Below, in pieces: positions 21,074 to 28,639 of a DNA stretch of 29,927 bases (the stretch's first letter is position 1; each line of letters starts with the position of its first letter). Below the pieces are notes generated by a model, which was not told the origin of the DNA, did not search any database, and worked only from the letters and a program-made list of their open reading frames with translations. A program made the position numbers and the translations under genes. Source of the DNA: a virus; IMG/VR virus record IMGVR_UViG_3300020034_000056, positions 1 through 29,927 of that record. The stretch is one strand, 5' to 3'.

Positions 21074-23524
21074 TCAGGCCGGCCCCCATGGAGTCGCCAG
21101 GCCATCACCAGTCAACGTGGTTCCGTTGATTTTGGTGACATTGACACCAGCCGTGATGTGCGAATGCAGATCAGACGTCATGGCTGACAGCTGCGAATCG
21201 GTCGCCACGCGCTTGGGGACTCTCGACTGGAAATCTGATTGCAAATCGCTCAGAGACGAATACGCATCCGACAGCACGCCACTCATCACCCCAATGTCTG
21301 AATGGGCATCGCTCAACAGGCTGTAGATGTCGCTGGCCTGCGATTGCACCAGCAGCAAGCGGCTATTGCCCTGCAAGACTCGGCTATTGGCCTGAGCCGC
21401 GGCCGAATGCGCATCGGAGAGCATGCCCGACAATCCCAGAATGGCTGACCGGATGTCTGACAGGGTCGACGCATCGAGACCCACGCCTTGGGCCGCAATC
21501 GCGGCAACAACGGCCGAAGCAATATCGGACAGGGCGGAAGCGTCCAGACCCGTCGCCCCAGCCGTGATGGCGCTCCTCAGGTCGGAGAGGCTCGAGGCAT
21601 TCAGGCCCACCCCTGTCGTGGTCATGAAGCTGAGCAAATTCGACTCGACGTCAGACAATTTGCTCTGGGTGTCACTCACCATCGACTGCGTGACCAGAAT
21701 CCGGCTGTTCGCTTGTGCTGCCGCACTGTGGGCATCCGACAACATCCCCGACAGACCCAGGATGGCTGAGCGAATATCACTCATGGTGGACGCGTCCAGG
21801 CCTACCCCCTGAGCCGCGATCGCCGCCACCACCGCCGAGGCAATGTCGCTCAAGGCCGAGGCGTCCAGACCGGTGGCGCCTGCGGTGATCGCTGAACGCA
21901 GGTCCGACAGCGCCGAGGCGTTGAGCCCCACCCCGGTGGTCGTCAGGAAACTCAGTAAGTTGCTCTCGACGTCCGACAACTTCGATTGCAGATCCGACGT
22001 CATCGAGTTGCCCAACAACACACGGCTATTCGCCTGGGCGGCAGCCGAATGGGCATCCGACAACATGGCCGACAGCGACAAGACCGCAGACCGGATGTCG
22101 CTCATGGTCGACGCATCAAGCCCCACGCCTTGCGCGGCAATAGCGGCCACGACGGCTGAGGCGATGTCACTGAGCGCTGAGGCATCCAGACCCGTCGCGC
22201 CGGCCGTAATGGCACTTCTGAGATCGGAGAGGCTCGAGGCGTTGAGCTGTACACCCGTGGTGCCGATCACACTGAGCAGGTTGCTCTCCACGTCCGAGAG
22301 CTTGCTTTGCGTGTCGCTCACCATCGATTGCACCACCAGCACACGCGAATTCGCTTGGGCGGCGGCACTGTGCGCATCAGAGGCGAGGGATTGCCCCAGC
22401 AAGACTGCACTCTTGACGTCTGAGGCTAGATCCGACAATTGGCTGTTCGTGGCCACCAATTTGGGGACACGAGACTGGAAATCACTCTGGAGGTCGCTGA
22501 GATGCGAGCGGATGTCGGATAGGTAACTCTGGCCCACCAACACCCGCGAATCGACCCGTGCGCCAATCGCATTCGCCCACACCGCTGAGGCAATGTCCGA
22601 GATATTGGAGACTGTGACCGTCGTCACCCCGGCCGCCACCGCTGAGGCAATATCACTGATGTCTGAGGCGGACAGCGTGACCGTGATGGCTCCTACCGCT
22701 GACTTCACATCACTGGCGAGATCCGACAGTTGGGAGCTCGTCGCCACGAGCTTGGGCACCCGTGACTGGAAATCCGACTGCAGATCGCTGAGGTGCGACC
22801 GGATGTCCGAGAGGTAGCTTTGCCCGATCAGCACACGACTGTTCGTCTGGGCGATCAACGAATACAGGTCGCTGACGTCTGACACCATCAGGGCATACAC
22901 CGCAGAGGCGATGTCGCTGATGTTGGAAACAGAGATCGTCGCCGTCACCCCCGCCACGGCTGACTTGACGTCAGAGGCGAGGTCGGACAACTGCGAATTG
23001 GTGGCCACCAATTTGGGGACTCGACTCTGGAAGTCCGACTGCAGATCGCTGATGTGGGAGCGGATGTCTGACAGCACGCTCTGGGCAAGCAACACACGAC
23101 TGTTCGTCTGCACCGCCGCGCTGGCCGCATCAGAGGCCGCCGACTGCGTCAGCAACAGCCGAGACATCAGCGTGCTTTCGTCAATCACCCCTTCAGCGAC
23201 CAAGGTCTGATACGCCGCACCAGTCGCCGAGAGGCTGATGATGTACTGGTCGTACCACGCCGCCGAGGCATCTGACAGATCGGCTTTGGCGAGCGCAATC
23301 GTGTAGAGCCCCAGCACCGAGGCGCCCACATGCGTGATGTCGTTCGTGAGCGAGCCCGTACCACTGGTGACGAAGTTCGTGCCCGTCGCCCCGCGCAGCT
23401 TGCCATAGACCTTGATCTTGGTGGCCGCCGACAGCGCACTTTCTGGCGTGGCGAAGTCGGTCGCGTCGACCATCATCCACGTGAGATGGTTGTTGGTTCG
23501 ACCCTTGAATAAACGTTGGCTCAT
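21074..23524 (-). CDS. Tail fibre-like protein with 107-residue tandem repeats (816 residues)
   Basis: Residues 1-115 form an N-terminal beta domain (LTWMMVDATDFATPESALSA, IKVYGKLRGATGTNF, HVGASVLGLYTIAL, AAWYDQYIISL), a domain I recognise at the start of phage fibres. The rest is a Ser/Asp/Ala-rich rod with the recurring motif S-D-(I/L/A)-x-S. A first repeat type, SDIRSHLSDLQSDFQSRVPK, appears at about residues 152, 239, 336 and (partly) 759. A second type of exactly 107 residues is tandem: 382-488, 489-595, 596-702, with a partial fourth from 703. Such heptad-like Ser/Asp/Ala repeats suggest a trimeric coiled rod. The start overlaps the methyltransferase stop by four bases (ATGA). Confidence 0.85.
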   Translation of the reverse strand: MSQRLFKGRTNNHLTWMMVDATDFATPESALSAATKIKVYGKLRGATGTNFVTSGTGSLTNDITHVGASVLGLYTIALAKADLSDASAAWYDQYIISLSATGAAYQTLVAEGVIDESTLMSRLLLTQSAASDAASAAVQTNSRVLLAQSVLSDIRSHISDLQSDFQSRVPKLVATNSQLSDLASDVKSAVAGVTATISVSNISDIASAVYALMVSDVSDLYSLIAQTNSRVLIGQSYLSDIRSHLSDLQSDFQSRVPKLVATSSQLSDLASDVKSAVGAITVTLSASDISDIASAVAAGVTTVTVSNISDIASAVWANAIGARVDSRVLVGQSYLSDIRSHLSDLQSDFQSRVPKLVATNSQLSDLASDVKSAVLLGQSLASDAHSAAAQANSRVLVVQSMVSDTQSKLSDVESNLLSVIGTTGVQLNASSLSDLRSAITAGATGLDASALSDIASAVVAAIAAQGVGLDASTMSDIRSAVLSLSAMLSDAHSAAAQANSRVLLGNSMTSDLQSKLSDVESNLLSFLTTTGVGLNASALSDLRSAITAGATGLDASALSDIASAVVAAIAAQGVGLDASTMSDIRSAILGLSGMLSDAHSAAAQANSRILVTQSMVSDTQSKLSDVESNLLSFMTTTGVGLNASSLSDLRSAITAGATGLDASALSDIASAVVAAIAAQGVGLDASTLSDIRSAILGLSGMLSDAHSAAAQANSRVLQGNSRLLLVQSQASDIYSLLSDAHSDIGVMSGVLSDAYSSLSDLQSDFQSRVPKRVATDSQLSAMTSDLHSHITAGVNVTKINGTTLTGDGLATPWGPA
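21419..22381 (-). repeat. Three tandem 107-codon repeats inside the fibre gene
   Basis: Units run 22381-22061, 22060-21740 and 21739-21419 (321 bases each), each starting at SDAHSAAAQANSR. Their proteins are nearly identical, but the DNA differs by about one base in four in a stretch where the encoded residues are the same, including switches between TCN and AGY serine codons. Confidence 0.8.
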
Positions 23525-24135
23525 TTGGTCACCACAATCAGCCCTTCAGCGGTATATGGGTCGCCCCCGTACCAATGGAAGCACTCGATGCCGTAGCCGA
23601 CACGTTCAAGGAGCGTGCGAAGCGTCCGATAGCTGTAATACGCCACGTGGTCGATGTTGACGTTTTCCGTGCCCTGGTCGATATGCCGAAGGCCGATCTT
23701 GGTCAGCGCATTCGGCACCGTGATGATGACAGGCAGACTCGCATACTGACGCCGCAGCCTGGTCAGGAACCACTGCGGATTACCCAGATGCTCAAGCACC
23801 TCACCACAGAGAATGATTTCCGGGAACACCGAATCAGCCGGCAGATGCGCCTTGGACACGTCATCGAGGTCAAAACCGGCCACCTGCACACTGGATTCAC
23901 GGTCGACACCGAAGTAGTAACTGGCGACCTTCCGCACCTCGTCGTGCAGCTTCCCCGTGGCGCCGAATTCCAGCACTCGCTTCCCGCGTACGCGCTCGAG
24001 GACGAACTTGGCCCGGTCCACGACGGTGCTTTCCGGCACCTCGTGCATCATCTTGGCAACATACCCAGGATCGCGCACCTTCGGCGTTGGCCTAGCGAGT
24101 GATTCCCGAAGGTCGTCGATGGTGGCGTAGCTCAT
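23521..24135 (-). CDS. Class I SAM-dependent methyltransferase
   Basis: A 204-residue protein. Motif I is VLEFGATGKLHDEV (residues 54-67), the acidic residue after strand 2 is Asp78 in YYFGVDRESS, and the post-strand-4 motif is ILCGEVLEHLGNP (about 108-120). VIITVPNALTKIG is strand 5. This is the layout of small-molecule or glycan/protein O-methyltransferases (Methyltransf_11/23-like). Lys and Asp residues of a DNA methylase (DPPY/PCQ) are absent, so it is not a DNA methyltransferase. It is coupled to a glycosyltransferase upstream (ATGA) and to the fibre downstream (ATGA), so a methyl group on the fibre-linked sugar or fibre itself is an attractive but unproven target. Confidence 0.85.
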   Translation of the reverse strand: MSYATIDDLRESLARPTPKVRDPGYVAKMMHEVPESTVVDRAKFVLERVRGKRVLEFGATGKLHDEVRKVASYYFGVDRESSVQVAGFDLDDVSKAHLPADSVFPEIILCGEVLEHLGNPQWFLTRLRRQYASLPVIITVPNALTKIGLRHIDQGTENVNIDHVAYYSYRTLRTLLERVGYGIECFHWYGGDPYTAEGLIVVTK

Positions 24136-25100
24136 AGATAGCGCCCGTAGATGTGCTCGCACTCCGCAACCGTGTTCAGCACGTCGTGCTTCTTCTCTGC
24201 CCACGCCCGGTAGTTGATGACGTCGTAGTTTTCCCAGCACCGCACAATCGCCGACGCCAGCGAATCAGGACTCAGGTCCGCGTGCCACGGATACTCCTCA
24301 TCGGTGTACCCGGGTCCAATGAACGCCTTGCCGGCACCGAAAGCCTCGATGCTTCTGGCGTAGAGCGGGTACAGTCCTGACACCACAATATCCGCACGAT
24401 TGTAGAGATGATTGATGTCCGCATCAGGCACCGGACCACTCATCGTCCGCAGAAACGCCCACCACTTGTTGTGCGTGTGCAGCGCCTTGAACGTGGCGTA
24501 CATCTTCGGATCCGTGCAGTTGAACAGGTGTAACCGGGCCTTCGGATACTTCTGCCAGACCTGCTGCATCGCAACGCAGAGGTACAACGGGTTTCGTTGC
24601 CCGCGCCAATGCTCGACATAGAGCACCGCCGGATCGCCCGAGAGCTTGGACGTCGGATCCTTGTCGTCGTGCGGCTTCACCTCCACAGGCGTGAAGCGCT
24701 CGAGGTCGATCCCCTTCGGCACCACATACGTACGCTTGATGCTGTTCCAGACCGACCATTCCTCTTTGCGCATGGCGATGAACGCATCCACCTTGGGCGC
24801 CATGTCCACGATCGCCTTCATCGAGACACCATTCCCGACGCTGGACAATGGTTCGCCGTGCATCCAGAGGAATTTCGGCGTCGTCGTGAAGTAGCTACTC
24901 AAAGGCATCTGCGAATGCACGCACTCGACATCGGCCCCGAGCTCCTCGGACCCATAGAGCAAGGCCCCTGGCTGCCCCTCTGCGTCACTGGGTTCACGCA
25001 GGAACACCTGATGGCCACGCTTCATCTCCGCCTGCACGATCTCCAGTGTCGTGAACGCTAACCCGGATTTCTCTTTGCGCATCCAGTGACCGATCTTCAC
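24132..25100 (-). CDS. GT-B glycosyltransferase (GT4-like)
   Basis: A 322-residue protein. The N-terminal domain begins MKIGHWMRKEKSGLAFTTLE with KRGHQVFLREPSDA, then KFLWMHGEPLSSVGNGVS, and the linker motif YVVPKGIDLERFTPVEV, the V-x-P-x-G-x-D-x-x-x-F-x-P signature of GT4-type enzymes. The C-terminal domain has PAVLYVEHWRGQRNP and DINHLYNRADIVVSGLYPLY followed by ARSIEAFGAGKAFIG, the E-A-x-A-x-G-x-P donor-binding site. The GTG start at 25100 overlaps the preceding gene (GTGA). The sugar donor and acceptor are unknown. Confidence 0.9.
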   Translation of the reverse strand: MKIGHWMRKEKSGLAFTTLEIVQAEMKRGHQVFLREPSDAEGQPGALLYGSEELGADVECVHSQMPLSSYFTTTPKFLWMHGEPLSSVGNGVSMKAIVDMAPKVDAFIAMRKEEWSVWNSIKRTYVVPKGIDLERFTPVEVKPHDDKDPTSKLSGDPAVLYVEHWRGQRNPLYLCVAMQQVWQKYPKARLHLFNCTDPKMYATFKALHTHNKWWAFLRTMSGPVPDADINHLYNRADIVVSGLYPLYARSIEAFGAGKAFIGPGYTDEEYPWHADLSPDSLASAIVRCWENYDVINYRAWAEKKHDVLNTVAECEHIYGRYL

Positions 25101-25819
25101 GAGAGACCGCCCCGAATGTTCATGCCCACCTCGACACCCAACGGAAACGCCCGCGTGTTCTTTGTCGTTCGTCCACCTCCACCGCCACCCGCACCAGCCT
25201 TGAACACCACAAACGCGATAGCCGAGCCATCATTCGCACCAGTCGTAGACGTCCGCGTCGCACCCGTCACCACGCCGGTGTTCTCGCTATACCCGCCGAT
25301 GTCTCCGGCCCCATCGAGCAAATAGTTCTGCGCCATGGTCCCTGGTGTACCAATCGGCGCCGCCCAAGCCGTCACGCCAATCAGCAACAGGTCTTCCGTA
25401 CCCGAATCAATCGCGGCACCCGTCGTCCAGTTCGTGCCTCCGCCAAACACGATCTTGTTCTGCCCAGCGTCCGTTTCAGGCGTCGTCGTGTCGCAATTGA
25501 CCAGCCGGTCAATTTGGCCTAAGTCCACGTCGCGACCGCTCACCGGCGTGATCGTGTAGGTCGAGGGCTCACCCGCTGCTGACGCGATGACCTTGCGGAA
25601 AAAGCTGACGCCCATCGTATAGGCGTGTATCGGGTCGTAGGAACTGACGCTCCCGACATCCACAAACGAGTTCGAGCATGTCGGGAACACGAGATGTTGA
25701 TCGCCGGCCACGAACCAGTGATAGCGAATCACCAGCACTGACCCATCCACAACGCCACTCGGCTTCGTGACCGTGGTCGAGGCAATGGCCTGACTGGATC
25801 CGATGGTGCAGTTGGCCAC
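25097..25819 (-). CDS. Putative virion/tail-associated protein (240 residues)
   Basis: A Ser/Thr/Gly-rich, beta-structured protein beginning MANCTIGSSQAIASTTVTKP, followed by GVVDGSVLVIRYHWFVAGDQ. The pattern of G-D-x-L-x-x-x-x, repeated short strands, DLLLIGVTAWAAPIGTPG and SAIAFVVFKAGAGGGGGG is typical of jelly-roll phage proteins encoded with fibres. A poly-Gly hinge precedes a short C-terminal tail TRAFPLGVEVGMNIRGG. No enzyme motif is seen. Its place between the GH16 hydrolase and glycosyltransferase genes suggests a tail or capsid surface component. Start ATG at 25819, directly at the end of the GH16 gene (one-base overlap). Confidence 0.65.
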   Translation of the reverse strand: MANCTIGSSQAIASTTVTKPSGVVDGSVLVIRYHWFVAGDQHLVFPTCSNSFVDVGSVSSYDPIHAYTMGVSFFRKVIASAAGEPSTYTITPVSGRDVDLGQIDRLVNCDTTTPETDAGQNKIVFGGGTNWTTGAAIDSGTEDLLLIGVTAWAAPIGTPGTMAQNYLLDGAGDIGGYSENTGVVTGATRTSTTGANDGSAIAFVVFKAGAGGGGGGRTTKNTRAFPLGVEVGMNIRGGLS

Positions 25820-26589
25820 TACTGCGTCACCCGCACGTAATCCACCTGCATCGTCAGGGGGAATGTGGCGGAATCTGGTGCGCCACCAAACCCGCCCACG
25901 GCCATATTGAGGACGACATACATCGCGACGTTCGGCACATTCCCGCCACTCAGCGAACTGAGCGTCTGAAACCCACCCCCGTCTTCAGGATCCACCGACC
26001 AAATCATCGACCCCGCGGCCCATTGCAGCCGGTACACCATGTATCGCGATGTCGCGTTATAGGGCATGGCGACAATGCCAGGCCCGACATTCGCCGACCC
26101 AAAATGGACCTGATTGTTCACCGTGGTCCGTGACCCGTTCATGAACTCCGCGATGTCGACCTCACACCATCCGGCAACGGGCCAGTTATGGCTCGGCGTA
26201 TTCGCGGTAAACGGCTGGCTGGCTTGCCACTCAAAGCCCAGCATCCAGATACACGGCCACACACCAGTTCCACCAGGAATCTTCGCGCGGACCTCGACAG
26301 TCCCATAGAGGAATGGGGCCGTGGCTTGTTGAATTTGCCACGACGTGTAATGTTCAGTGACCGCGCCCTGCTCGGAGTCTCCACAACTGTGGTCCTCGAA
26401 CTTCGCCACGCCCGACAGGATGCTGCCAGCAATGCTGACGTTTGCCGGAATGACGCAGTTCAGCTCGCTGTTGACCTGATCGCTAATCCGGTCGAAGACA
26501 GTCCACTTCGCAGAATCGACAGACGACCCTGGAAAGTCATCGAACAAAATGACGTTGTCGCTCGATCCCTTGAACCAGTATTTCGCCAT
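25819..26589 (-). CDS. GH16 family glycoside hydrolase (possible depolymerase)
   Basis: A 256-residue beta-jelly-roll enzyme of the glycoside hydrolase 16 type. The catalytic motif E-V-D-I-A-E at residues 143-148 (GWCEVDIAEFMNG) supplies the nucleophile Glu143, Asp145 and acid/base Glu148. TVEVRAKIPGGTGVWPCIWM before it is the usual strand region, and the C-terminal MYVVLNMAVGGFGGAPD and MQVDYVRVTQ are the family's closing strands. Such enzymes cut beta-1,3/1,4-linked polysaccharides. No signal peptide is seen, so it is likely a virion component that depolymerises host surface polysaccharide. The start ATG lies next to the preceding stop codon with no spacer. Confidence 0.9.
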   Translation of the reverse strand: MAKYWFKGSSDNVILFDDFPGSSVDSAKWTVFDRISDQVNSELNCVIPANVSIAGSILSGVAKFEDHSCGDSEQGAVTEHYTSWQIQQATAPFLYGTVEVRAKIPGGTGVWPCIWMLGFEWQASQPFTANTPSHNWPVAGWCEVDIAEFMNGSRTTVNNQVHFGSANVGPGIVAMPYNATSRYMVYRLQWAAGSMIWSVDPEDGGGFQTLSSLSGGNVPNVAMYVVLNMAVGGFGGAPDSATFPLTMQVDYVRVTQ

Positions 26590-26760
26590 CTAGCCAGTGC
26601 GCCGCCACTGCACGTCTTCGCTGACCACCACTGGCGCCGGCTTCTCCCGTCGCCGCTCCGCGTCGTATTTGGCCTTTTTCGCCTGCTTCAACGCGGCCCA
26701 GATCATGCGGCAAAATGTCTTGTCAATCTTGGCGATGCGCTGGGCCTCGCGCGGCGTCAC
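26590..26760 (-). CDS. Small basic helical protein (56 residues), unknown function
   Basis: The GTG start at 26760 overlaps the preceding stop (GTGA); the stop codon abuts the GH16 start. The peptide begins MTPREAQRIAKIDKTFCRMI with a helix continuing WAALKQAKKAKYDAERRREK and a short tail. The coupling on both sides and a continuous amphipathic helix support it as real. The function is unknown. Confidence 0.6.
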   Translation of the reverse strand: MTPREAQRIAKIDKTFCRMIWAALKQAKKAKYDAERRREKPAPVVVSEDVQWRRTG

Positions 26761-27161
26761 GGCGTGCCGCTCTCCAATCGCACACGTTCAGCCGCCAACG
26801 GGGCCGCGGTCATCAGCACCCCCACAGCCGCACTGGGGGCCGCCTGGAGCACTGAACTCCCCACCGTCATGTACGTCACCACCCGCAGTTGATGCACGCC
26901 TGTGGTCAACGCCGGTAGGCGCACACGGCAGGTAAAGGGACTCGCCGTACCCACACACGTCACGCCCGCAAACGGCACCAGCGTGGCCGGCGGTGTGGCC
27001 GTGTCAATCAGCGGTGAGTAGCTGTAGGCTTGCGCCGAGGCGAGATCGGGCGCTCGCTGATCCCAGGCAATCAGCTCTGTTCCGATAATGGGGATGGGGG
27101 TTTGGGCGTACGCGGGCAGGCACACAAGGAGCGAAACGACCAGGGCGAGAACTGTTCGCAA
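26757..27161 (-). CDS. Secreted protein with signal peptide and Fn3/Ig-like body (134 residues)
   Basis: It begins MRTVLALVVSLLVCLPAYAQ, a clear Sec signal peptide with Arg in the n-region, a hydrophobic core and AYA-Q as a likely type I cleavage site at residues 19/20. The mature part (about 115 residues) has IAWDQRAPDLASAQAYSYSP, two cysteines in VTCVGTASPFTCRVRLP that could form a disulfide, and a VHQLRVVTYMTVG strand, resembling fibronectin type III or Ig sandwich domains. It is expected to be exported from the host cell. Exported phage proteins often act in superinfection exclusion or surface change; the role is not readable. First gene after the intergenic region with the 14-bp palindrome, so its promoter probably also drives the fibre operon. 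Confidence 0.75.
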   Translation of the reverse strand: MRTVLALVVSLLVCLPAYAQTPIPIIGTELIAWDQRAPDLASAQAYSYSPLIDTATPPATLVPFAGVTCVGTASPFTCRVRLPALTTGVHQLRVVTYMTVGSSVLQAAPSAAVGVLMTAAPLAAERVRLESGTP

Positions 27162-27238
27162 GCGGGCACCTCAAAGGCGAATGAAGGCAGCGGGCGCAAC
27201 CTTACCGTTGAGGATACAGATGTGACGGCTTAGATAGG

Positions 27239-27252
27239 TGCCATATATGGCA
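27239..27252. promoter_or_regulatory. 14-bp perfect palindrome TGCCATATATGGCA (candidate operator)
   Basis: This inverted repeat lies in the only sizeable intergenic gap of the right-hand part of the window, upstream of the secreted-protein gene. It overlaps a candidate -10 region on the minus strand. A symmetric site overlapping a -10 element is the usual arrangement for a dimeric repressor or activator. Confidence 0.45.
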
Positions 27253-27271
27253 GACTAGAAATAAATGTCAG
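27242..27271 (-). promoter_or_regulatory. Candidate promoter for the minus-strand host-interaction/late operon
   Basis: Read on the minus strand, CTGACA (27271-27266, five of six matches to TTGACA) is followed after 18 bases by TATATG (27247-27242, four of six matches). The leader to the ATG at 27161 would be about 75 bases. The -10 lies within the palindrome. Weak to moderate evidence by consensus only. Confidence 0.35.
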
Positions 27272-27459
27272 TCAGGCGGCCGATGCATCCAGTGCGTCGG
27301 TGTCCATGTGCCGTAGTCGAAATCTAGACCATCCTGATCAATCCACACGCCAAGCTCGTTCGGATACTGCTTTGCCACGTACACGATCCCGTCTTCCATG
27401 TGACAGATCAGCACCAGCACACCAACGGGGGCCGTCTCAATTGGCTGCCACTCACTCAT
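27268..27459 (-). CDS. DUF551-like small protein (63 residues)
   Basis: It begins MSEWQPIETAPVGVLVLICH and ends near TWTPTHWMHRPPD. The start S-E-W-Q-P-I-E-T-A-P and the end T-P-T-H-W-M-x-x-P-P are the signature of the DUF551 family, which is common in phages and of unknown function. I chose ATG at 27459, overlapping the preceding stop (ATGA); the longer frame to 27501 adds 14 residues inside the upstream gene. Confidence 0.85.
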   Translation of the reverse strand: MSEWQPIETAPVGVLVLICHMEDGIVYVAKQYPNELGVWIDQDGLDFDYGTWTPTHWMHRPPD

Positions 27460-27659
27460 GCCGCCTCCGTCCGCTCCACCGTGGTGTACTTCCCCTTGCA
27501 CCCGTCACATTGACGCTGCCGCTTCGTCCCCTGCGACCTCACCACCTTGCTGAACTTGGACCCACACATTGGACAGGGTGTCTTCTCCACGCTGATGCGA
27601 TCTCCAGCACTCTTGGCCAACAGCCGCTCGGCACGAGCGAGGGCGAGATCATCGGTCAT
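27456..27659 (-). CDS. Small zinc-ribbon protein (67 residues)
   Basis: Two C-x2-C knuckles, in TPCPMCGSKFSKVV (Cys29, Cys32) and QRQCDGCKGKYTTVER (about Cys51, Cys54), form a zinc ribbon like the one at the N-terminus of NrdR-type regulators or transposon-derived ribbons. An N-terminal helix MTDDLALARAERLLAKSAG precedes it. It may bind nucleic acid. It is coupled on both sides by ATGA overlaps. Confidence 0.75.
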   Translation of the reverse strand: MTDDLALARAERLLAKSAGDRISVEKTPCPMCGSKFSKVVRSQGTKRQRQCDGCKGKYTTVERTEAA

Positions 27660-27859
27660 CCCTCATCCCACAGCCTGCGCGCAAGGTCAAAGCCAATCAC
27701 CGCCAGCGTAATCGGACTCAACAACGCTAACCACGGCAGAAGAGTGATTCCCGCGACAGCCATGGCGAACACCCGGCCAACAGTCCGCCTGCGCGTCCAT
27801 CTGCGCGCCATCTCTAGTGGGCCGAATGCCGTAAACTCCACGATGTCTAACGTGCTCAT
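27656..27859 (-). CDS. Small membrane protein (67 residues), possible holin
   Basis: After a soluble N-terminus (MSTLDIVEFTAFGPLEMARR) and basic residues comes a long hydrophobic segment VFAMAVAGITLLPWLALLSP followed by ITLAVIGFDLARRL, enough for one or two membrane spans. Small membrane proteins of this kind in phages can be holins, but no endolysin gene is adjacent, so the assignment is open. Coupled on both sides (ATGA). Confidence 0.65.
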   Translation of the reverse strand: MSTLDIVEFTAFGPLEMARRWTRRRTVGRVFAMAVAGITLLPWLALLSPITLAVIGFDLARRLWDEG

Positions 27860-28575
27860 TCCCGTCCCTCCACGTCGCGTTCCGCCATCAACCGGGCCGC
27901 CTGCTCCACATGACGCGCGATCTCGTCTGATTGGCGCTGGATCGTGTCCAACAGAATCTGGCGATCCTCGCGGGCTTGATCACGGGCCTGTTCTGCCGCG
28001 TCTGCACGGGCCTGGGCGGCTTCTGCGCGATCCTTCGCCGCGTGCATGTCCAGTTCGTAATTGCCGACCATGTCGGCCAGCCCTTCAGCGTCTTCGGTGC
28101 AATAGGGGCAGGCGCACGACCCATCGTCAGCACGCACCTTGAACGCCCTGTGGATCTTTTCTCGGCTCGTAGCCTGCGCGTCGTCGCGTGCCTTCGTCAT
28201 CTCGGCTAATTGGGATTCAGCTTCCTCTGAACTGGTGCGGAGTTGATCACGTTCCCGTGTCACATCGGCAAGATGTCGTTCTAGGCCAGCTTTCCAACGC
28301 GTCATCGTGACCGACCGCTCGTGTAATCGGTTATTGATGTCGCACAACCCGACGATCCTGCCCGTCATCTCGGCTAGCTGCTGCCCAAGGGCCTGAATTC
28401 TGTCGTGGAGCTTCGGGACTGACTCGTTGAAACTGTCGACGACCTGTTCGTATTCTTCGCGTTGGGCGTCTACAGAGGCACAGTGGGCCCGTAATTCAGC
28501 GATGCCGCATTGACCGAAACAGGGTTCCACGCGCCTCTCCGTCTCCGTCTCCGTCTGCTCGTGTGCGTCGCTCAT
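27856..28575 (-). CDS. Coiled-coil protein (239 residues), unknown function
   Basis: It begins MSDAHEQTETETERRVEPCF and is mostly a charged coiled coil (ADVTRERDQLRTSSEEAESQ and AAQARADAAEQARDQAREDR). A C-x-C-x2-C segment in the middle (GSCACPYCTEDAEGL) and a C-x3-C near the N-terminus (CFGQCGIAE) may bind a metal. AGGAG lies seven bases before the ATG. Phage proteins of this kind with many coil segments occur in early regions; the role is unknown. The longer frame to 28623 was not used. Confidence 0.7.
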   Translation of the reverse strand: MSDAHEQTETETERRVEPCFGQCGIAELRAHCASVDAQREEYEQVVDSFNESVPKLHDRIQALGQQLAEMTGRIVGLCDINNRLHERSVTMTRWKAGLERHLADVTRERDQLRTSSEEAESQLAEMTKARDDAQATSREKIHRAFKVRADDGSCACPYCTEDAEGLADMVGNYELDMHAAKDRAEAAQARADAAEQARDQAREDRQILLDTIQRQSDEIARHVEQAARLMAERDVEGRE

Positions 28576-28639
28576 CGATAACTCCTGTCGTGTCAGTCTT
28601 TGCGCGAGGGACCCTCGAGCCAAAGAATCACCGATCTGC

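Noticed and set aside
27656-27859. Firm holin call for the small membrane protein
   Set aside because: No endolysin or spanin gene is adjacent, and one or two hydrophobic segments alone do not define a holin.
28605-28617. Inverted repeat CGAGGG-A-CCCTCG upstream of the coiled-coil gene
   Set aside because: A one-base loop cannot form a hairpin and there is no T-run; it may be a short operator but nothing else supports it.
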